A stretch of 52,157 bases of DNA from Marispirochaeta aestuarii (GTDB lineage: Bacteria; Spirochaetota; Spirochaetia; JC444; Marispirochaetaceae), in NCBI RefSeq assembly GCF_002087085.1, contig NZ_MWQY01000026.1:1-52157 (forward strand), read 5' to 3'. Each line of letters opens with the position of its first letter. The first letter of the stretch is position 1. The position numbers were made by a program, and so were the translations under genes. The notes under the pieces are model-generated. The model was not told where the DNA came from, searched no databases, and saw only the letters and a list, made by a program, of their open reading frames with translations. Shown in pieces: positions 33,993 through 42,320 of the stretch.

Positions 33993-34988
33993 CTACAGAT
34001 AGTATCCCAGCACAACGAAGAGGGGCAGGGTAACCGCGGCTCCCAGGTAGCTTAAAATAATGCCGCTGCCAGAGTAGGGCAGCTGCTCCGGTCGGCCGTA
34101 GTTCTGGATGGCGATCATGATGTTGGTGGCCGGCGGTACGGCGGCCTCGATTACCAGGAAGAGCTGCATCCATCGCCAGGTATCTGCCATGGTCATAGGT
34201 TCTCCCGGAAGCAGGGAGGGGCCGCCGAAAAGCAGGCGCAGTGACAGCATGGCCAGGAGTACGACCAGGGGATAGAGTACCTGCCTCACCAGCAGAAAGG
34301 GACCGAACTCCCTGTGACGGGTCAGGCTCTCATGGGGTACCCCGGCCAGGATTCCTCCCAGCACGATCATGATTCCGTCCATGGCAAAGCGGGAGTACTG
34401 TTCCACCGGAGAAGCGATAATCCTGGGAATATGGTCGTAGAGCCCGGTGGCGGCCAGGACTATCCCCGAGGCGATGCCCACAAAGGGGATGGTCAGCCTG
34501 AAGCGCATCTGCAGGGGTTCCCCCGGAACCCTCTTGATGATGTTGACCGCGAAGCTCCAGAAGATCAGCTGGTAGGCCATTACGTAGGTGAAGAGAAATA
34601 TCAGAATCGGCTCCGGGGCAATGGCCTCCAGGATGGGGAGGGGTACATACCCAACATTGTGGATGGCGAACAGCAGAATGAACTCGCTCTTGTTTTCCTC
34701 CTGCAGGCTGGAGAATATCCTGGTGTGCTTGAGCAGCCAGAGGACCAGAAGGTACTGCAGATAGATGGTAACGACGCACATGACAAAGAAGAGGGGCATC
34801 CAGTGGGCACCCCTGGAGAAGGCGTCATCCCAGGAGATTCCGTAGCGGGAGATATAGTAGAGGGGAAACAGGACATTCACAATAGCCGCGGAAAGCCAGG
34901 GCAGCAGCTTTCTGCGCATCCACCGGGGGTGAAAGATGATATATCCTGATACAACAAGCCCGATCAACCGTAAAAACGCTGCTGCCAT
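33993..34988 (-). CDS. Auxin efflux carrier (AEC/BASS-like) family transporter
   Basis: 331 residues with ten or so TM helices. The AEC signatures are seen in ILLFAIHNVGYVPLPILEA (near 103-120) and AMDGIMIVLGGILAGVPHES near 200. Near the C-terminus VIEAAVPPATNIMIAIQNYG matches the family APPA(S/T) segment. Bacterial members such as MleP or MdcF-like proteins carry malate, malonate or other carboxylates, so it may export or import an organic acid. Start ATG at 34988 with AGAGGA upstream. It converges on the LytTR regulator with 16 bases between them. The gene stands alone. Confidence 0.85.
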   Translation of the reverse strand: MAAAFLRLIGLVVSGYIIFHPRWMRRKLLPWLSAAIVNVLFPLYYISRYGISWDDAFSRGAHWMPLFFVMCVVTIYLQYLLVLWLLKHTRIFSSLQEENKSEFILLFAIHNVGYVPLPILEAIAPEPILIFLFTYVMAYQLIFWSFAVNIIKRVPGEPLQMRFRLTIPFVGIASGIVLAATGLYDHIPRIIASPVEQYSRFAMDGIMIVLGGILAGVPHESLTRHREFGPFLLVRQVLYPLVVLLAMLSLRLLFGGPSLLPGEPMTMADTWRWMQLFLVIEAAVPPATNIMIAIQNYGRPEQLPYSGSGIILSYLGAAVTLPLFVVLGYYL

Positions 34989-35102
34989 TGAGTCCTCTGT
35001 ATTCTTCTGGTATTCATTTTTCTGCTCTTCAGTGTAGACTAATTACTGATAAAAGCCAATCCGGAGTTACGCCGGAAACCTTTGAGGGGGAAGATTTTTC
35101 GG

Positions 35103-35849
35103 ATGGATAAAGGACTTATTCGGACCGGCAGCGGTTCCAGCTCTGAAGTTTTTAAAGCCTCCGATACGGAAGCCTTCAAGCTCTATTATCCCGGCTACAG
35201 TCTGCTCGAGGTTGTCCGGGAGTACGAGAATACCAGTTTTGTCCGCCGGGTATATGAAAAGGCTCCCTGGGTACAGGAGCCGGGACAGCGGGAGGGCAGA
35301 ATTACCCTGCCCCTCGAACTGATTCAAGGACAGGGGCTGGCGAAAATCCTGCGTTTCGGGGATGCCCGGGAAGTCGGGATGAGTCTCGGTATAATGCATC
35401 GGGACCTGCATGTACGGCCCTCCGAGGGTTTGCCCCCGGCGAAGAGTGTTTTTGAACCGGTAATCCTGGATTCCCCGGGTATTCCCGAAGGCAAACGGAA
35501 AAACTGCCTCTCCTTTCTACGGGAGCGGCGGGATGACCGACTCTGTCATGGCTGTTTTCATCCGGGAAACATAGTCCAGACAAACTCCGGCTGGCGCCTG
35601 ATCAACTGGAAATATGCATTTTCCGGGGACCCCCTGGCTGATGTGGCGGCCACCGTCTATCATCTGCGTTCCTCCTCCCGGGCCGGGCGTCGCTCTCCCG
35701 TTCTGGAGCCTCTGTTGCGGGACAGGCTGATTCGCTGGTATCTGAAGGGGTATTTCGGAAAAGAGGAAATTCCCCGGCAAGATATCACAATCTGGATGGA
35801 AATAACGGCCATCAGGTTCCGCGGATTTGCCAAGGAGAGACTAAGTTAG
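35103..35849 (+). CDS. Aminoglycoside-phosphotransferase-fold protein, probable pseudokinase
   Basis: 248 residues of the APH/choline-kinase fold, close to the family called Fibrobacter paralogous TIGR02172. The nucleotide lobe is visible (LIRTGSGSSSEVFK, then a Lys in AFKLYYPG). The catalytic loop, normally HGDxHPGN, reads HGCFHPGN, with Cys in place of the catalytic Asp. The metal-binding Asp, normally in IDW, reads LINW. Both substitutions were confirmed at codon level (tgt and aac). Activity as a kinase is therefore doubtful; a binding or regulatory role is more likely. The ATG at 35103 is chosen because GAGGGGG lies 12-18 bases before it; a TTG at 35082 is the alternative. Aldo/keto reductase follows 41 bases later. 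Confidence 0.7.
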   Translation: MDKGLIRTGSGSSSEVFKASDTEAFKLYYPGYSLLEVVREYENTSFVRRVYEKAPWVQEPGQREGRITLPLELIQGQGLAKILRFGDAREVGMSLGIMHRDLHVRPSEGLPPAKSVFEPVILDSPGIPEGKRKNCLSFLRERRDDRLCHGCFHPGNIVQTNSGWRLINWKYAFSGDPLADVAATVYHLRSSSRAGRRSPVLEPLLRDRLIRWYLKGYFGKEEIPRQDITIWMEITAIRFRGFAKERLS

Positions 35850-35890
35850 TATCCTGTTATATACGAATACATAGATAAGGAGTCATGTAT

Positions 35891-36901
35891 ATGTTGAAAC
35901 GACCATTAGGAAATTCCGGAATAGAGGCCTCTGTTGTCGCCTTCGGTGCCTGGGCCATAGGCGGCTGGAAGTGGGGCGGGACTGATGACGATGTCGCGGT
36001 ACGGGCGATCCACGCGGCCATTGACCGGGGTATGGACTTTGTTGATACCGCGCCTATTTACGGGTTCGGCCATTCCGAAGAGGTAGTCGGCCGGGCAATC
36101 CAGGATCGCCGTGACAAGGTTGTTCTGGCAACGAAGTGCGGTATGCGCTGGGACGAAAAAGTGGGACGCTACTTCTTCTCCCACCAGATGGATACCCCCC
36201 AGGGCCCTCAGCCGGTGGACATTCACATCTACCTTGATCCCGAATCGGTTCGCAACGAGGTGGAACAGAGCCTTAAGCGTCTGAAGACCGATTACATTGA
36301 CCTGATGCAGACACACTGGCAGGAACGGGTCTCCACTCCCATCGAGGACACCATGGAGATGCTGATCAAACTGAAGGATCAGGGAAAGATCCGGGCCATC
36401 GGGGTCTGTAATGCCGACCCGGAGGAGATGAAACAGTACCAGTCCGTGGGTCCCCTGGCTTCCGACCAGGAGAAGTTCTCCATGCTCGACCAGGAGCACG
36501 CCGCTAAGCAGAGGCAGTTCGCCGCCGAAGAGGGGCTGGCGTACCTGGCCTATTCTCCCATCGGACAGGGGCTTCTCACCGGTAAGGTTGGTCCTGACCG
36601 GCAGTTCAACCCGGGCGACCAGCGCCTGGACAACCCCCGCTTCAGTGTTGAGAACCGCAAAAAGGTTATGGCCATGCTGGATGAGTTCCGGCCTGTCGCC
36701 GATGCCCATAGGATCAACCTGGCCCAGCTCGCCATCGCCTGGACTTTTCATCAGCACGGCTGTACCCATGTGCTCGCGGGGGCCAGAAACGAAGAGCAGG
36801 TTACCGAAAACGCCGCCGCCGGAGATGTAAGCCTGAGTAAGGAAGAGTTGAGCCTTATGAAGCAGGTTCTGGATAAACACCTGCCGGGTCTGAAGCTCTA
36901 A
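35891..36901 (+). CDS. Aldo/keto reductase
   Basis: 336 residues, NADP-dependent (beta/alpha)8 oxidoreductase. The catalytic tetrad is seen: Asp and Tyr in DTAPIYGFGHSE (near 50-60), Lys in LATKCG (near 82) and His in MQTHWQE (near 140). Cofactor-binding residues lie in AYSPIGQGLLTGK and the C-terminal GARNEEQVTEN. The subgroup resembles sugar or aldehyde reductases of the AKR11-15 type. AAGGAG is only 2 bases from an ATG at 35885 but 8 from the ATG at 35891, so the latter is used. A mannitol-dehydrogenase-family gene starts 21 bases downstream, so both probably work in polyol or sugar-acid metabolism. Confidence 0.92.
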   Translation: MLKRPLGNSGIEASVVAFGAWAIGGWKWGGTDDDVAVRAIHAAIDRGMDFVDTAPIYGFGHSEEVVGRAIQDRRDKVVLATKCGMRWDEKVGRYFFSHQMDTPQGPQPVDIHIYLDPESVRNEVEQSLKRLKTDYIDLMQTHWQERVSTPIEDTMEMLIKLKDQGKIRAIGVCNADPEEMKQYQSVGPLASDQEKFSMLDQEHAAKQRQFAAEEGLAYLAYSPIGQGLLTGKVGPDRQFNPGDQRLDNPRFSVENRKKVMAMLDEFRPVADAHRINLAQLAIAWTFHQHGCTHVLAGARNEEQVTENAAAGDVSLSKEELSLMKQVLDKHLPGLKL

Positions 36902-36922
36902 ACAGATGAATGAGGGCAGTAC

Positions 36923-38530
36923 ATGAAGCTGACTCTGGAAGGACTTACAAAGGATATCCCGCAATGGAAGGCCGGCGGGTATCAGCTGCCGAAATACGAT
37001 ATCGAGAAGGTCAGGGCTGCAACCCTGGCCTCTCCGGTCTGGGTTCACTTCGGTTCCGGTAATATCGCCAGGGGGTATCTGGCGATGCTGCAGCAGAGGC
37101 TGCTGGATGCCGGCCACTCGGACCGGGGTATGATCATCTGTTCATCCTGGGACGAAGAGGTGGTGGACAGGGTCTTCCGGCCCCATGACAACCTGAATGT
37201 GGCTGTAAGCCTGCATGCCGACGGGAGTGTGGACAAGCAGGTTCTGGCAAGCGTGGCGGCCTATATTAAAACGAATTCCGAACTGCCTGAACTGCTGAGG
37301 ATTTTCGAGAACCCCTCACTGCAGATGGCCAGCCTGGCCGCTACGGAGAAGGCCTACTCCCTGAGGGATGCTTCCGGAGGCTATGCCCCCGAGCTCGCTT
37401 CCGCTCTGGAAGCCCCCCCTCGACAACCCGGGCACCTGATGGTACTGATCGCGTTCCTTCTGTACCGCCGCTACCTGGCGGGGGCTGCTCCCCTCGCTCT
37501 GGTGAGCATGGATAACTTTTCCCATAACGGCCTGAAGCTTTTCAGTTCCGTTCACGAAATAGCAGAAAGCTGGGTAAAGACGGGGAGTGTGGAAAAGGCT
37601 TTTCTGGAATATATCGGTGACCCGGCAAGGGTCTCCTTTCCCTGGTCAATGATAGACAGGATTGTGCCGAAGCCTTCGGAACAGGTCAGGGAGATGCTGA
37701 TTGATGACGGCTACGAGAGCGGCGATATCATCACCACGGCCAGGGGCTCAAAGGCCACCACCTTCGTCAATCTCGAGGAGGCTGAGTACCTGGTCATCGA
37801 GGACTCTTTTCCCAACGGCAGACCCGCCCTGGATAAGGCGGGGGTTATCTTTACCGACCGGGATACCGTGGACAAGGTGGAGACCATGAAGGTCTGCACC
37901 GGTCTGAATCCCCTGCATACTACCCTGGCCATATTCGGCTGCCTGCTGGGCTACGACAGAATCTATGAAGAGATGAAGAATCCCCTCCTGCGGCGTTTTG
38001 TCACCCGCCTGGCCTATGATGAGGGACTGCCGGTGGCGGCCCATCCGGGGATAATCGATCCGGAAGAGTTTGTTCACGAGGTTTTGACAAAGCGCTTTCC
38101 CAATCCCTTTGTCCCGGATATGCCCCAGCGTATCGCCTGGGACACCTCCCAGAAGGTTCCGGTGCGCTTCGGGGTCACTTTGAAGGCCTACGCAGCACGG
38201 GGCGCCGATGCCCTTGGGGGGCTGGTCTACATTCCCCTCTTCATTGCCGGCTGGCTGCGCTATCTGCTGGGGGTCAATGATGAGGGAAAACCCTTCGAGA
38301 TCAGTCCCGACCCCCTGGGGCCGGTGCTGCAGGAGAAGCTTGCCGGAATTTCCCTGGGGAATTCAGGTCCCTATACGGAAAACCTCAAGCCGATTCTGTC
38401 GGATGAAAAGCTCTTCGGCATCGACCTGGTTGAAAGCGGTCTGGCCGAGAAGATCTCTGTAATGTTCGGGGAGATGGTAAAAGGCCCGGGGGCTGTGACC
38501 CGGACCCTTGAAAAGTATTGCAGGGAATAA
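36923..38530 (+). CDS. Mannitol dehydrogenase family protein (fructuronate reductase-like)
   Basis: 535 residues of the polyol-specific long-chain dehydrogenase family (MtlD, UxaB, UxuB, mannitol 2-dehydrogenase). The Rossmann domain starts near residue 35 with VHFGSGNIARGYLA. The substrate domain carries the family motif KVCTGLNPLHTTLA near 330, with the catalytic Lys. It is somewhat longer than UxuB, which has about 490 residues. Which keto-sugar it reduces is unknown; fructuronate or tagaturonate would fit the neighbouring sugar-acid-type dehydrogenases. A strong bidirectional terminator follows at once. Confidence 0.88.
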   Translation: MKLTLEGLTKDIPQWKAGGYQLPKYDIEKVRAATLASPVWVHFGSGNIARGYLAMLQQRLLDAGHSDRGMIICSSWDEEVVDRVFRPHDNLNVAVSLHADGSVDKQVLASVAAYIKTNSELPELLRIFENPSLQMASLAATEKAYSLRDASGGYAPELASALEAPPRQPGHLMVLIAFLLYRRYLAGAAPLALVSMDNFSHNGLKLFSSVHEIAESWVKTGSVEKAFLEYIGDPARVSFPWSMIDRIVPKPSEQVREMLIDDGYESGDIITTARGSKATTFVNLEEAEYLVIEDSFPNGRPALDKAGVIFTDRDTVDKVETMKVCTGLNPLHTTLAIFGCLLGYDRIYEEMKNPLLRRFVTRLAYDEGLPVAAHPGIIDPEEFVHEVLTKRFPNPFVPDMPQRIAWDTSQKVPVRFGVTLKAYAARGADALGGLVYIPLFIAGWLRYLLGVNDEGKPFEISPDPLGPVLQEKLAGISLGNSGPYTENLKPILSDEKLFGIDLVESGLAEKISVMFGEMVKGPGAVTRTLEKYCRE

Positions 38531-38563
38531 AAAAGCCGGCGTCGCGAAGACGCCGGCTTTTTT
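38529..38563. terminator. Bidirectional rho-independent terminator
   Basis: A 15-bp perfect stem AAAAAAGCCGGCGTC/GACGCCGGCTTTTTT with a five-base GCGAA loop, lying between the convergent mannitol-family dehydrogenase and SDR genes. It overlaps the stop codon of the first by two bases. Confidence 0.92.
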
Positions 38564-39349
38564 CTAAACAGTCACCTTCATGGCTCCGGTGGTAAGCCCG
38601 CCGTCCACCATCATAAGCTGTCCTGTCACATATTCCGAGGCCTCGGAGGCCAGGAAGACCGCCATACCCGCAAGGTCTTCGGGTTTTCCCACCCGCTTTT
38701 TGGGGATGCGGTCCACGATGTAGTCCACCCAGGCCTGGTTTTCGTAGAGGACCCTGGTCTGCTCCGTTTTGAACCAGCCGGGACCCAGGGTGTTGACGTT
38801 AATACCGTCGTTGCCCCACTCATCCGCAAGGCTCTGGGTCAGCTGGCGGATTCCGCCCCGGCTCGCGCAGTAAGGTCCGATGCCGCCGGACCCGAACTTG
38901 CTGGTTCCGGAACCGATGTTGATGATGCGTCCGTACTTCTGCTTCAGCATCGATTTTTTTGCCACCGCGGCGCACATGAAGAAAGCGCCCTTGAGGTTGG
39001 TGTCCAGCACCATGTCCCACTCTTCGCCGCTCATCTCGATGGTGGGCTTCCGTACGTTGCAGCCCGCGTTGTTCACCAGGATGTCGATGCGTCCGTATTC
39101 CGCCATCACTTTGTCGGTGGCCTTGTCGATGCTGTCCAGGTCCCGGACATCCAGAGCCACCGGCAATGCGCGTCTTCCCAGGGCTTCTATCTCTCTGCAG
39201 GTACCTTCCAGGGAGGATTCCTTCCGGCTGGTAACCGCCAGGTCCGCTCCGGCTTCTGCCAGGGCTTTCGCAATCGCCAGGCCAAGTCCCCGGCTGGCGC
39301 CGGTTACCAGGGCTATTTTTCCGCTTAAATCAAACATGGATGTTGTCAT
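38564..39349 (-). CDS. SDR-family oxidoreductase, gluconate 5-dehydrogenase/KduD-like, with Arg in the YxxxK site
   Basis: 261 residues. Motifs: TGASRGLG near residue 17, NNAG near 92, catalytic Ser in NIGSGTS, and YCASRGG near 163, where the usual Lys of YxxxK is Arg (codon cgg). DGG near the C-terminus is typical of the KduD and Gno group. Lys-to-Arg changes generally lower SDR activity, so it may be a low-activity or specialised enzyme. AAGGAG lies 10-15 bases before the ATG. It follows the zinc-dependent dehydrogenase on the same strand after 28 bases, so the two form an operon for sugar-acid or polyol oxidation. Confidence 0.9.
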   Translation of the reverse strand: MTTSMFDLSGKIALVTGASRGLGLAIAKALAEAGADLAVTSRKESSLEGTCREIEALGRRALPVALDVRDLDSIDKATDKVMAEYGRIDILVNNAGCNVRKPTIEMSGEEWDMVLDTNLKGAFFMCAAVAKKSMLKQKYGRIINIGSGTSKFGSGGIGPYCASRGGIRQLTQSLADEWGNDGINVNTLGPGWFKTEQTRVLYENQAWVDYIVDRIPKKRVGKPEDLAGMAVFLASEASEYVTGQLMMVDGGLTTGAMKVTV

Positions 39350-39377
39350 AAACCGCGTTCTCCTTGTTGTGTTTGGT

Positions 39378-40409
39378 TCAGGGTTCCAGAATAACCTTCA
39401 TGAGTCCGGCTTCCCGATTGTAGAGCCGTGTGAAATAGTCGGCCCCTTCTTCCAGAGGTGCTACCTTGGAAATCAGCGAATCCACATCTACGCGTCCGCT
39501 CTGGATCAGCTGGAGAGACGAGGCAAACTCCCCGGAAGAGGCGTTGGAACCCCTCAGGGTAATCTGGTGGGAGACTATATGCTGCAGGGGCAGCTTGATC
39601 TCAGGCGCCAGGTTTCCGATGGCCGTAACGTTGCCGCCCTTACGGACGCTGTAGAGACAGGCATGCACGGTACTCTCCATACCCACCGCGTCCAGGGCAA
39701 TCTGGGCGCCCAGGCCGCCGGTCAGTTTTTTCATTTCTGCGGGTATGTCGTCTTTTTTTGGATTGAAGGTGCCGGTGGCGCCGAAATCCATGGCCTGCTT
39801 CAGGCGCCCCTCATCCACGTCGGCCACGTATATGCGTCCGCAGCCCGCGGTGCGCAGGACCTGCAGGGTCAGAAGCCCGATAATACCTGCGCCCATCAGA
39901 AGGGCAGTGTCACCGATGGTTATGGGGGTTATGCTGACCCCGTGGACAGCCACCGCCAGGGGTTCGATCATGGCGGCCTGGACGAAACTTACCTCATCGG
40001 GCATTGGATACAGCACGATGGCGGGAACCACCACATATTCGGCAAAGGCTCCATCCCGGTGATACTCGTCGCAGGCGACCCCCAGGACCTGGCGGTTTTC
40101 GCAGAAGTTGAAGTTTCCTTCCCGACAGTAGCGGCACTCTCCGCAGAAGAGGGTGGAGTCAAAGGTCACCCGGTCGCCTTTGGCATACCCTTTTACCCCG
40201 GGGCCGAGCTCTTCGATTACACCTGAGGCCTCGTGCCCCATGATCAGCGGGGGAATCCGCCGTCCGGTGCTGCCGTCAAGGCCGTGGATGTCGCTTCCGC
40301 AAATACCGCAGGCCTTTACCTTTATAAGGACCTCTCCCGCCTTGGGGGAGGGTTTCGGCGCATCGATTATTTCCTGATGATTGTACTCTTTCAATTGCAG
40401 GGCTTTCAT
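39378..40409 (-). CDS. Zinc-dependent alcohol dehydrogenase (MDR; sorbitol/threonine dehydrogenase-like)
   Basis: 343 residues of the medium-chain dehydrogenase family. The catalytic zinc site uses Cys in CGICGSDIHG (near 36-45) and the His-Glu pair in GHEASGVI (near 59). The structural zinc is held by four Cys in CGECRYCREGNFNFC (near 89-103). The nucleotide domain has GAGIIGLLTLQVL near 167. Substrates in this branch are polyols, threonine or sugar acids. AAAAGGAG lies 6-13 bases upstream of the start. A dyad-rich stretch about 70-100 bases upstream is a probable operator for a GntR-type repressor that is not encoded in this window. Confidence 0.92.
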   Translation of the reverse strand: MKALQLKEYNHQEIIDAPKPSPKAGEVLIKVKACGICGSDIHGLDGSTGRRIPPLIMGHEASGVIEELGPGVKGYAKGDRVTFDSTLFCGECRYCREGNFNFCENRQVLGVACDEYHRDGAFAEYVVVPAIVLYPMPDEVSFVQAAMIEPLAVAVHGVSITPITIGDTALLMGAGIIGLLTLQVLRTAGCGRIYVADVDEGRLKQAMDFGATGTFNPKKDDIPAEMKKLTGGLGAQIALDAVGMESTVHACLYSVRKGGNVTAIGNLAPEIKLPLQHIVSHQITLRGSNASSGEFASSLQLIQSGRVDVDSLISKVAPLEEGADYFTRLYNREAGLMKVILEP

Positions 40410-40457
40410 TCTGTGCTCCTTTTATATCCTGATATTACCTATGAACTGTTGATCTTG

Positions 40458-40515
40458 CATACAAAGATACGATCATATGTATGATACCATACAAGTTTAA
40501 TGGATGCAGCATACA
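40458..40515. promoter_or_regulatory. Putative operator cluster upstream of the zinc-dependent dehydrogenase
   Basis: A perfect dyad TGTATG-ATAC-CATACA at 40478-40493. The half-site CATACA occurs again at 40458-40463 and near 40510, there paired with an imperfect TGGATG. Such TGTATxxTACA-like dyads are typical of FCD-type GntR regulators. The cluster lies between the divergent minus-strand dehydrogenase operon and the plus-strand hydrogenase maturation operon. Confidence 0.42.
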
Positions 40516-40547
40516 ATCTCAATATCGGGAAAAAATAAATTCCGGTA

Positions 40548-40576
40548 TTGACAGAGCAGGGATAATTCGCTAAAAA
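40548..40576 (+). promoter_or_regulatory. Possible promoter of the hydrogenase maturation operon
   Basis: A consensus TTGACA (40548-40553), a 17-base spacer and TAAAAA (40571-40576), 79 bases before the first start codon. The -10 box is weak. Confidence 0.38.
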
Positions 40577-40654
40577 TATATCGAATGCTGAGATCGGACC
40601 CAGGTCCTTCAAGGCTTCCAATCTTTCCATTCCTGATCCGGAGGTACTAATCTG

Positions 40655-40936
40655 ATGGAAAAGCGTTTGGGCGTCGTTTCTATTCTGCTTGAATCCAGAG
40701 ATTCCGTGCGGACCATGAACACGATCCTCTCCGACTTTGGCGAGTTAATCCTGGCTCGTCAGGGGCTTCCCCTGCGGCACAAGGGTATTCACGTCATATC
40801 TCTGGTTGTGGAAGGCACAACCGACGAGATAGGTGCGCTGACGGGAAAGCTTGGGCGTCTGGAAAAAGTCCAGGTAAAATCCGTTCTCACCAGGTATCGG
40901 GAGGACGATAGTGACGAAACTGAAGACAAAGCCTGA
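40655..40936 (+). CDS. TM1266-like iron-only hydrogenase system regulator (ACT-like fold)
   Basis: 93 residues, matching the putative regulator family (TIGR03959) that sits with HydEFG genes. The fold is ferredoxin- or ACT-like: KRLGVVSILLESRDSVRTMN is the first strand and helix, HVISLVVEGTTDEIGAL the second, and VQVKSVLTRYRE the last strand. An acidic tail (EDDSDETEDKA) overlaps the hydG start. Family members are thought to bind a small ligand, possibly a metabolite signal for hydrogenase expression; the function is not settled. CCGGAGG lies 11-17 bases upstream of the ATG. Confidence 0.85.
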   Translation: MEKRLGVVSILLESRDSVRTMNTILSDFGELILARQGLPLRHKGIHVISLVVEGTTDEIGALTGKLGRLEKVQVKSVLTRYREDDSDETEDKA

Positions 40937-42320
40937 TTTTATCGACAGGAAAAAGCTTGAACATCTGGGCTCTCTCAATGAGCCTGACGAGGGTAGGCGG
41001 CAGGAAATCATCTCAAAAGCCAGGGAGCTCAAGGGACTCGATCTGGATGAAGCCGCAGAACTGCTTGCCTGCTCCAGCCCGGAAGCGGTACAGGACCTGC
41101 TTTCTGCGGCAGCCTTTGTAAAGCAGGAGATCTACGGTCCAAGGATGGTGTTGTTCGCCCCCCTCTATGCGGGCAACAAGTGCTGCAACGACTGCCTCTA
41201 CTGCGGTTTTCGCAGAAGCAATACAGAATTGACCCGTGTGACCCTTACGCGGGAGGCGATTGCGGCAGAGACCCTGGAACTCCTGCGACAGGGTCACAAG
41301 CGGCTCCTTCTTCTGACCGGCGAGGCCGCCGAGTACACCATGGACTATACCCTCATGGCCCTGGAGACCATGTACTCGGTCAGGGACAGAAAGGGTTCCT
41401 CCATCAGGCGCATAAACGTCGAACTCGCCCCCATGTCGGTGGACAATTTCCGGCGCCTCAAGGAAGGAAAAATCGGGACCTATACCTGTTTCCAGGAGAC
41501 CTATGATCCGGACCTGTACCGGCAGTACCATCCTGCGGGGCCCAAGGCAGACTACCACTGGCGCCTCGAGGTAATGGACCGGGCCATGGAGGCGGGGATA
41601 GACGATGTGGGCCTTGGAGTCCTCTTCGGGCTTGCGGATTACCGGAAGGAAGTTCTCTCCATGCTGATGCACGCCGCCCATCTGGAGGAACGCTTCGGCT
41701 GCGGACCCCATACCGTGAGCGTACCCCGCCTTGAACCGGCTTTGGGCGCCCCGGTGAGCGAATCCGTTCCGTATCCCGTTTCCGACCTGGATTTCAAAAA
41801 GCTCGTCGCGGTTTTGCGGCTCACCCTGCCCTATACGGGGATTATTCTCTCCACCCGGGAATCGGCACAGCTGCGAAGTGAACTCTTCCGCTATGGTGTA
41901 AGCCAGGTTTCTGCCGGGTCCCGGACCAACCCAGGCGGCTACGGCGAAGAACAGACCCGGGAAGAGGAGTTCAGCCACAGCCAGTTCTCCCTGGGGGACC
42001 ACCGCAGCCTGGCGGAGGTGGTGGACAACCTGGCGGATTACGGGCTGGTTCCATCCTTCTGTACCGGCTGTTACCGGATGGGGCGTACGGGAAGCGATTT
42101 TATGGACCTGGCAAAGCCGGGGCTCATCAGGCAGTTCTGCCTGCCCAACGGACTTGCCACCTTCGCGGAGTATCTGGAGGACTATGCTCCGGAAGAGCTG
42201 AAAAAGAAGGGCCTCACCCTTATCGAGAGAATAGCCGCGGACCAGCAGGAATCCATAGCCTCCATGATCAGGGAGAACAGCGCCCGGGTTGCTGGCGGAG
42301 AGAGGGATATCTATGTCTGA
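40911..42320 (+). CDS. hydG: [FeFe]-hydrogenase maturase HydG (tyrosine lyase, radical SAM)
   Basis: 469 residues, full length for the family. It cleaves tyrosine to p-cresol and dehydroglycine and supplies CO and cyanide for the hydrogenase H-cluster. The radical-SAM cluster motif CX3CX2C is in CCNDCLYCGF (near 88-97). The C-terminal auxiliary cluster pattern CX2CX22C is in CTGCYRMGR followed by QFC (near 385-412). A GTG start at 40911 is used, with GGGAGG 7-12 bases upstream; it overlaps the regulator gene by 26 bases. hydE overlaps its end by 8 bases. No hydrogenase large subunit lies in this window, so the enzyme it matures is encoded elsewhere. Confidence 0.96.
   Translation: MTKLKTKPDFIDRKKLEHLGSLNEPDEGRRQEIISKARELKGLDLDEAAELLACSSPEAVQDLLSAAAFVKQEIYGPRMVLFAPLYAGNKCCNDCLYCGFRRSNTELTRVTLTREAIAAETLELLRQGHKRLLLLTGEAAEYTMDYTLMALETMYSVRDRKGSSIRRINVELAPMSVDNFRRLKEGKIGTYTCFQETYDPDLYRQYHPAGPKADYHWRLEVMDRAMEAGIDDVGLGVLFGLADYRKEVLSMLMHAAHLEERFGCGPHTVSVPRLEPALGAPVSESVPYPVSDLDFKKLVAVLRLTLPYTGIILSTRESAQLRSELFRYGVSQVSAGSRTNPGGYGEEQTREEEFSHSQFSLGDHRSLAEVVDNLADYGLVPSFCTGCYRMGRTGSDFMDLAKPGLIRQFCLPNGLATFAEYLEDYAPEELKKKGLTLIERIAADQQESIASMIRENSARVAGGERDIYV

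Noticed and set aside
40439-40630. Small minus-strand open frame of 63 codons in the intergenic region
   Set aside because: No ribosome binding site or recognisable family, and it overlaps the putative operators; probably non-coding.
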